From Parietichytrium sp. I65-24A (taxonomy: Eukaryota; Sar; Bigyra; Thraustochytrida; Thraustochytriidae), in the NCBI GenBank assembly GCA_012862575.1, contig BLSF01000029.1, forward strand, positions 186,001-250,000: DNA of 64,000 nt, read 5' to 3'. The notes beneath the pieces were generated by a model. That model did no database searches. It saw nothing but the letters and a program-made list of their open reading frames with translations, and had not been told where the DNA came from. A program made the translations under genes and the position numbers. Numbering within the stretch: position 1 is the stretch's first letter; each line of letters starts with the position of its first letter. Positions 60,553 through 64,000 of this stretch are shown here, piece by piece.

Positions 60553-62724
60553 CTAGTTGAAGGACCCCTCCTCGTACTCTTCATCCCTTGGGGAGGTGAG
60601 AGAGATGTTCTCGAAATTAGAATCTAATGTGCCATCTTGTACAGTTTGAGGGGGCGAGTGAATTGCGGGCATTGCGGACGAATCATCCGGGTAATATCCT
60701 TGATCGTAGTTTTGGCCATAGCCTTGGTCGTAACCGTGGTGGGCGTTTTGGTCAACGCCTTGTTGAGAGCTTTGGTCGAAGACTTGTTGGGAACTTTGGT
60801 CGAAGCTTTGCTGGGGGCTTTGGTCAAAGCTTTGTTGAGAGCTTTGATCATAAGACTGGTCGTACCCTTGATGGAAGTTTTGAGAATACTCTGAGGTGGA
60901 GTGCTCACCGGAGCCATATGCTTGATTGTTGTAGCCCACTTCACTCTGCTGGTTATAGCTCTGGCCCTCGAACTCCTGGCCGGGTGCTGGGTCTGCTGGG
61001 TCTGCTGAGTCTACTGGTTGTTGCGCCTGATTACCATCCTGGTAGCTGCCATGGTCGCCTCCTTCCGAATACGAGTAGGTCTCTTCGCCAGAGTTTAACT
61101 GTTGCGAGCTGGGCAGACTTTTCTCGGCAACCTGATTCTCGCCTTGAATGACTTCCTGATTACTTGGCGGAAGCGGTTGGCTCGGACTGAGAGACGGTGA
61201 GAATTGATTGGAAGGCGGTGGAGAAGCAGAGTTCATGCTTGGCTCCGCAGACCCCCCTACGGTATTCGCGCTTGGCTGTTGGTGAGAAGGCGAAGCTGGA
61301 GCAAGCATTGTTCGTGCAGGCGAAGTTGAGGATGCTGTTGCCGCAGCCGGAGAAGGTGTTTGCGCTGAGCGAGGGAGCGGGCTACCGAAACGCGCAGGTG
61401 AGCTGGTTGCAGAGGCTTGCCCGCTAGAGTTGGGCTGCATGCCGCCGAGCACTACTCCACCGCCTTGTGACACTGGGTTGAATCTCTGTGGCTGAAAACT
61501 GGTTGCAGGGTTAAAAGGAGTTGCTGGACCAGACTGCTGCTGCTGCTGCTGTGGATGTTGTTGTTGTTGCTGCTGATTGAAACCATGCTGTTGCGGTTGG
61601 GCAGGCGAAAAAGCGCTTGGCCCACCGCCAAAAGTCTGCGCTGGAGGCATGCCCATATTGCTTTGAGAGGAGTTGTTATATTGCACCGGAACTCCTCCCG
61701 AATTATTTGCGGCATCGTAGGTCACATATCTTCCCCTTGAGAACGGGGAAGCCTTTGCGAGGTTGGGGTTGTACGTTGGCGGGCCTTCATATCCCCCGGA
61801 AGAGTTGCTCTGCGCACTGGACGGCCTGTAGCTCGATTTGTTTCCATATTTGGCGGCAAGCTCCGGGTTACCAACGGTGGTTACGAACCCATCTGGTTCT
61901 ATCGTACGAGTCGGGCGCTGTCTCACCGGCATAGCGCCGCCGGGTGCGCCAGGAGGCGGCAATCCTGTCGGCGGTCCGCTAGGCCCTCCCATTCCCATCC
62001 CTCCACTCGGAGCAGGGGCTTGCTGCTGCTGCTGCTGCTGGTGATGATGATGTTGCTGTGAAGGAGGAGGCATAGAACCGCCGCTGCCTCCGCCACTGCT
62101 CACATTGATTCCGGGCGTTGGCGGGTACATGGACGTGCCTCCAAAGGATGCACCATATCCCTGCTGTCCTCCGCCCGGTGCTGGTTCGCCCATTTTGGGC
62201 GGAGGCGGCAGATTCGCAAGCCGTGCTCGCTCCACGGACATATCCACGGTCGCACCGAGTATCTTTGGCGCAGTCCCCGTGCGCTGCTCCTCGCTGAACA
62301 TGATCGGCATCAAATACTGCTTCACGCCGAATCCCTGCGCGGCGTCGTAGGCCGTGTGGCCGTTGTCATTCTTCTCCAGCACATTCACGCCCATGTCCAC
62401 GAACATCTTGACCAGCTCCAAATGGCCCCCGGCGGCCGCGAGATGCAAGCACGTATTATTCCTCATGCCTCGAGCGTGGAGGTCGGCGCCGTTCTGCAGC
62501 AGGAAGCCCACCAACTCGGATCGTCCATTGAACGCCGCCACATGCAGCGGGCAGTTTCCCTTGTCATTTCGGCGGTTCGCGTCGTACCCGAGACGGTTCA
62601 TCCACTCCTGCACGGCGCTCACTTGGCCGCTCGCTACGGCGCTCCAGAACTTGTCTTCGTCGCTCTCCTCCGGCGCGAGCTTCTTGTACAGCTCGGCCAC
62701 CTTGTCCTCGAAGAAACCAAACAT
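60553..62724 (-). CDS. Ankyrin-repeat protein with long Pro/Gln-rich, prion-like C-terminus
   Basis: 723 residues from ATG 62724 (the frame upstream uses a GTG). The N-terminal 150 residues hold about three ankyrin repeats (GNCPLHVAAFNGRSELVGFL, NNTCLHLAAAGGHLELVKMF). A conserved-looking LPPPPKMGEPAPGGG segment follows. The remaining ~500 residues are low-complexity: Gly/Met/Pro-rich, then Gln/Ser/Asn runs (poly-Q and poly-H), ending in a tandem heptad of the form S-F-D-Q-S-S-Q-Q repeated some six times and tyrosine-rich DQGY units. This composition is typical of proteins that form condensates or scaffold others. No catalytic domain is visible, and the exact family is not recognised. Confidence 0.75.
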   Translation of the reverse strand: MFGFFEDKVAELYKKLAPEESDEDKFWSAVASGQVSAVQEWMNRLGYDANRRNDKGNCPLHVAAFNGRSELVGFLLQNGADLHARGMRNNTCLHLAAAGGHLELVKMFVDMGVNVLEKNDNGHTAYDAAQGFGVKQYLMPIMFSEEQRTGTAPKILGATVDMSVERARLANLPPPPKMGEPAPGGGQQGYGASFGGTSMYPPTPGINVSSGGGSGGSMPPPSQQHHHHQQQQQQQAPAPSGGMGMGGPSGPPTGLPPPGAPGGAMPVRQRPTRTIEPDGFVTTVGNPELAAKYGNKSSYRPSSAQSNSSGGYEGPPTYNPNLAKASPFSRGRYVTYDAANNSGGVPVQYNNSSQSNMGMPPAQTFGGGPSAFSPAQPQQHGFNQQQQQQHPQQQQQQSGPATPFNPATSFQPQRFNPVSQGGGVVLGGMQPNSSGQASATSSPARFGSPLPRSAQTPSPAAATASSTSPARTMLAPASPSHQQPSANTVGGSAEPSMNSASPPPSNQFSPSLSPSQPLPPSNQEVIQGENQVAEKSLPSSQQLNSGEETYSYSEGGDHGSYQDGNQAQQPVDSADPADPAPGQEFEGQSYNQQSEVGYNNQAYGSGEHSTSEYSQNFHQGYDQSYDQSSQQSFDQSPQQSFDQSSQQVFDQSSQQGVDQNAHHGYDQGYGQNYDQGYYPDDSSAMPAIHSPPQTVQDGTLDSNFENISLTSPRDEEYEEGSFN
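60740..60870. repeat. 21-bp coding minisatellite (FDQSSQQ)
   Basis: Tandem 21-bp units on the minus strand encode variants of SFDQSSQQ within the ankyrin protein's tail. Unit length is a multiple of three, so expansion keeps the frame. Confidence 0.8.
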
Positions 62725-64000
62725 CACGGATTTCACACCGGGACCTCCGCCCGCCTCTCTCTCCCTCTCTCTCTCTCTCTCTTTCTGTTTCTCTCTTTTT
62801 CTCTCTCTCTTTCTTTCTCGAGGCTCGAGGCTCGCTCCTTAGAGGTTTCGCTCTAGTGTTTGGATGGAAGAGGAAGGGCAGTGGCAGTGGCAGTGCGCGC
62901 GGACGCGTTGTCGCCGTTACAAGCGCGGTCGGTTACGGCCGAGGACACTTTTTTGGGGGGGTTGGCGTTACAGAAAATGAGCAAAAAATCCTCGCCAAAT
63001 TCCATCCTTTTCCACCCACGACTATGACTCGGCTAGGCAATAGGGTAATATCAGGTACATCGGAGACCAAGGAAGCGGGGACGTCGTCGAGTAAGAGAGC
63101 CTTGACGCTCTCGCTAGCGGAATGGGTAGCGGGTGTAGAGAACAAGGAATTGCTCGTCCACGGTGGTGGCGGAGGGCTATGCGTCGGCGTAAGTACCAGG
63201 AACCGAACGAACCGAAGAACCGAACGAAGCAAAGAACCGGCGCTGGAACCGGAACGCAAACGCTCTCCGGAGAACCCGTCAGCCGCCCGGACTCAGAGAC
63301 TCCTTCGACTCCTTCGAGTCGCGCGTCGCCGGAACGGAAATTTCTTCCATGTGGTGGCTCCATTAATGTCAAGACAGTAGTCGGACCACCGTCGCGCAGT
63401 CCGCTGATCATCTACCGGAATTGACAAGGAAGCGAACGGGAGCTAAAGGAGCGCTCAAATAGACTGAAGAAGAAAACGTACGCAGTCACATACGTATGTA
63501 CTTGGTACGCGTACCCTGATCCGCGCAGATGAGTCGCCTCGCTTCAGTCCATCTCTCTAGCTACTAGAACCAAGCTGCAACAGCGTTTCGGTTCTTTTCC
63601 CTATGAGTCTGACGCACTTCTACGCGTGTCGTCTAAGTCGTCTACCTCGGGCCTAACCCCCTCGCACCAGCACATAGTGGAAACGCCTAACATTCCGCAC
63701 GTTCTTGACATTCTGCTCGTTCTGCGGAACTCATTACTAGCAAATGTCCTCGCGCTCAGGCGCGGTCCAACGCGCGGTTTTCACTTGAGGAACTCATTTG
63801 GTTTTGCTAGGAACTTTTACGCGTACGCGTATCGTCCACCCCAAGTGGCACTGGGACCGCCAGCGAGTACCGGCAGTGTACTCGAGTACCGCCGCGGGTG
63901 TACAGCTAGTCAGGCGGCAGAGCGAAGTTCGGTCGGTGCTGGGCGGGAGAAGTCAAAGTTGTATTGCCGCCAAATAGGCCAGGCTTTCTGTGTTGGGTGT
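62725..64000. other. 5' flank of the ankyrin gene and window end
   Basis: A 65-bp pyrimidine tract (62756-62820) lies just upstream of the ankyrin start. Clusters of GTAC palindromes occur near 63478-63512, 63816-63832 and 63862-63890. A plus-strand frame opening with GTG at 62856 has no convincing protein features. Confidence 0.5.

Noticed and set aside
1-64000. tRNA, rRNA, snRNA, CRISPR, retroelement or viral genes
   Set aside because: Scanned by eye for tRNA B-box, rRNA and U6-like signatures, spaced repeats and polymerase or capsid motifs; none found. A covariance-model search would be needed to exclude small RNAs.

Overview
Nuclear DNA of a eukaryote, most likely a unicellular alga. Genes are monocistronic on both strands and mostly single long exons. 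At least three genes are clearly spliced: FAM241-like, RPB8 and VTC1-like. Their introns are short (83, 101, 129 and 143 nt), with GTAAGT or GTGAGT donors and AG acceptors. The gene set includes a VTC1-like polyphosphate/vacuolar protein, RMT2, a 3R-MYB, BRE1, RPB8, ETHE1, a NIPA transporter, a kelch-cytochrome b561 protein, a carbohydrate-type sulfotransferase and two O-fucosyltransferase-like enzymes. This would suit a red microalga that makes sulfated polysaccharide, but the lineage is inference and the sequence does not prove it. Many of the longest reading frames only reach full length through GTG or TTG codons; starts here were moved to the first sensible ATG.

Layout. 1-8 kb: a head-to-head pair of paralogous O-fucosyltransferase-like type II membrane enzymes. 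8-10.4 kb: FAM241-like and NIPA genes on the minus strand. 10.4-17 kb: gene-poor, with a heptamer minisatellite, a small mitochondrial-type protein, a probable multi-exon gene of unknown function, and a single-N assembly gap flanked by a 665-bp near-perfect duplication. 17-24 kb: lumenal JmjC/cupin protein, ETHE1, a relic of a repeat protein, and VTC1-like. 24-41 kb is gene-dense: kelch-cytochrome b561, AAA+ ATPase, a methyltransferase fused to a vezatin-like region, BRE1, RPB8, RMT2 and a membrane TIR protein. 41-56 kb: about 15 kb almost without recognisable genes, containing a second single-N gap with a 516-bp duplication. 56-63 kb: 3R-MYB, sulfotransferase, and an ankyrin protein with a Gln-rich tail.

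No operon logic applies, but several neighbours share a divergent promoter region (AAA/methyltransferase-vezatin, RPB8/RMT2, VTC1/kelch-b561). Functional themes are secretory-pathway glycan modification (O-fucosyltransferase-like pair, sulfotransferase, lumenal JmjC), chromatin and transcription (BRE1, RPB8, MYB) and mitochondrial sulfur metabolism (ETHE1). The most unusual items are a BRE1 whose RING has lost one zinc site, a methyltransferase-vezatin fusion, a two-TM TIR protein that keeps the candidate catalytic Glu, a 51-52 bp element flanked by 10-bp target-site duplications, and a scatter of 7-bp tandem arrays of related sequence.
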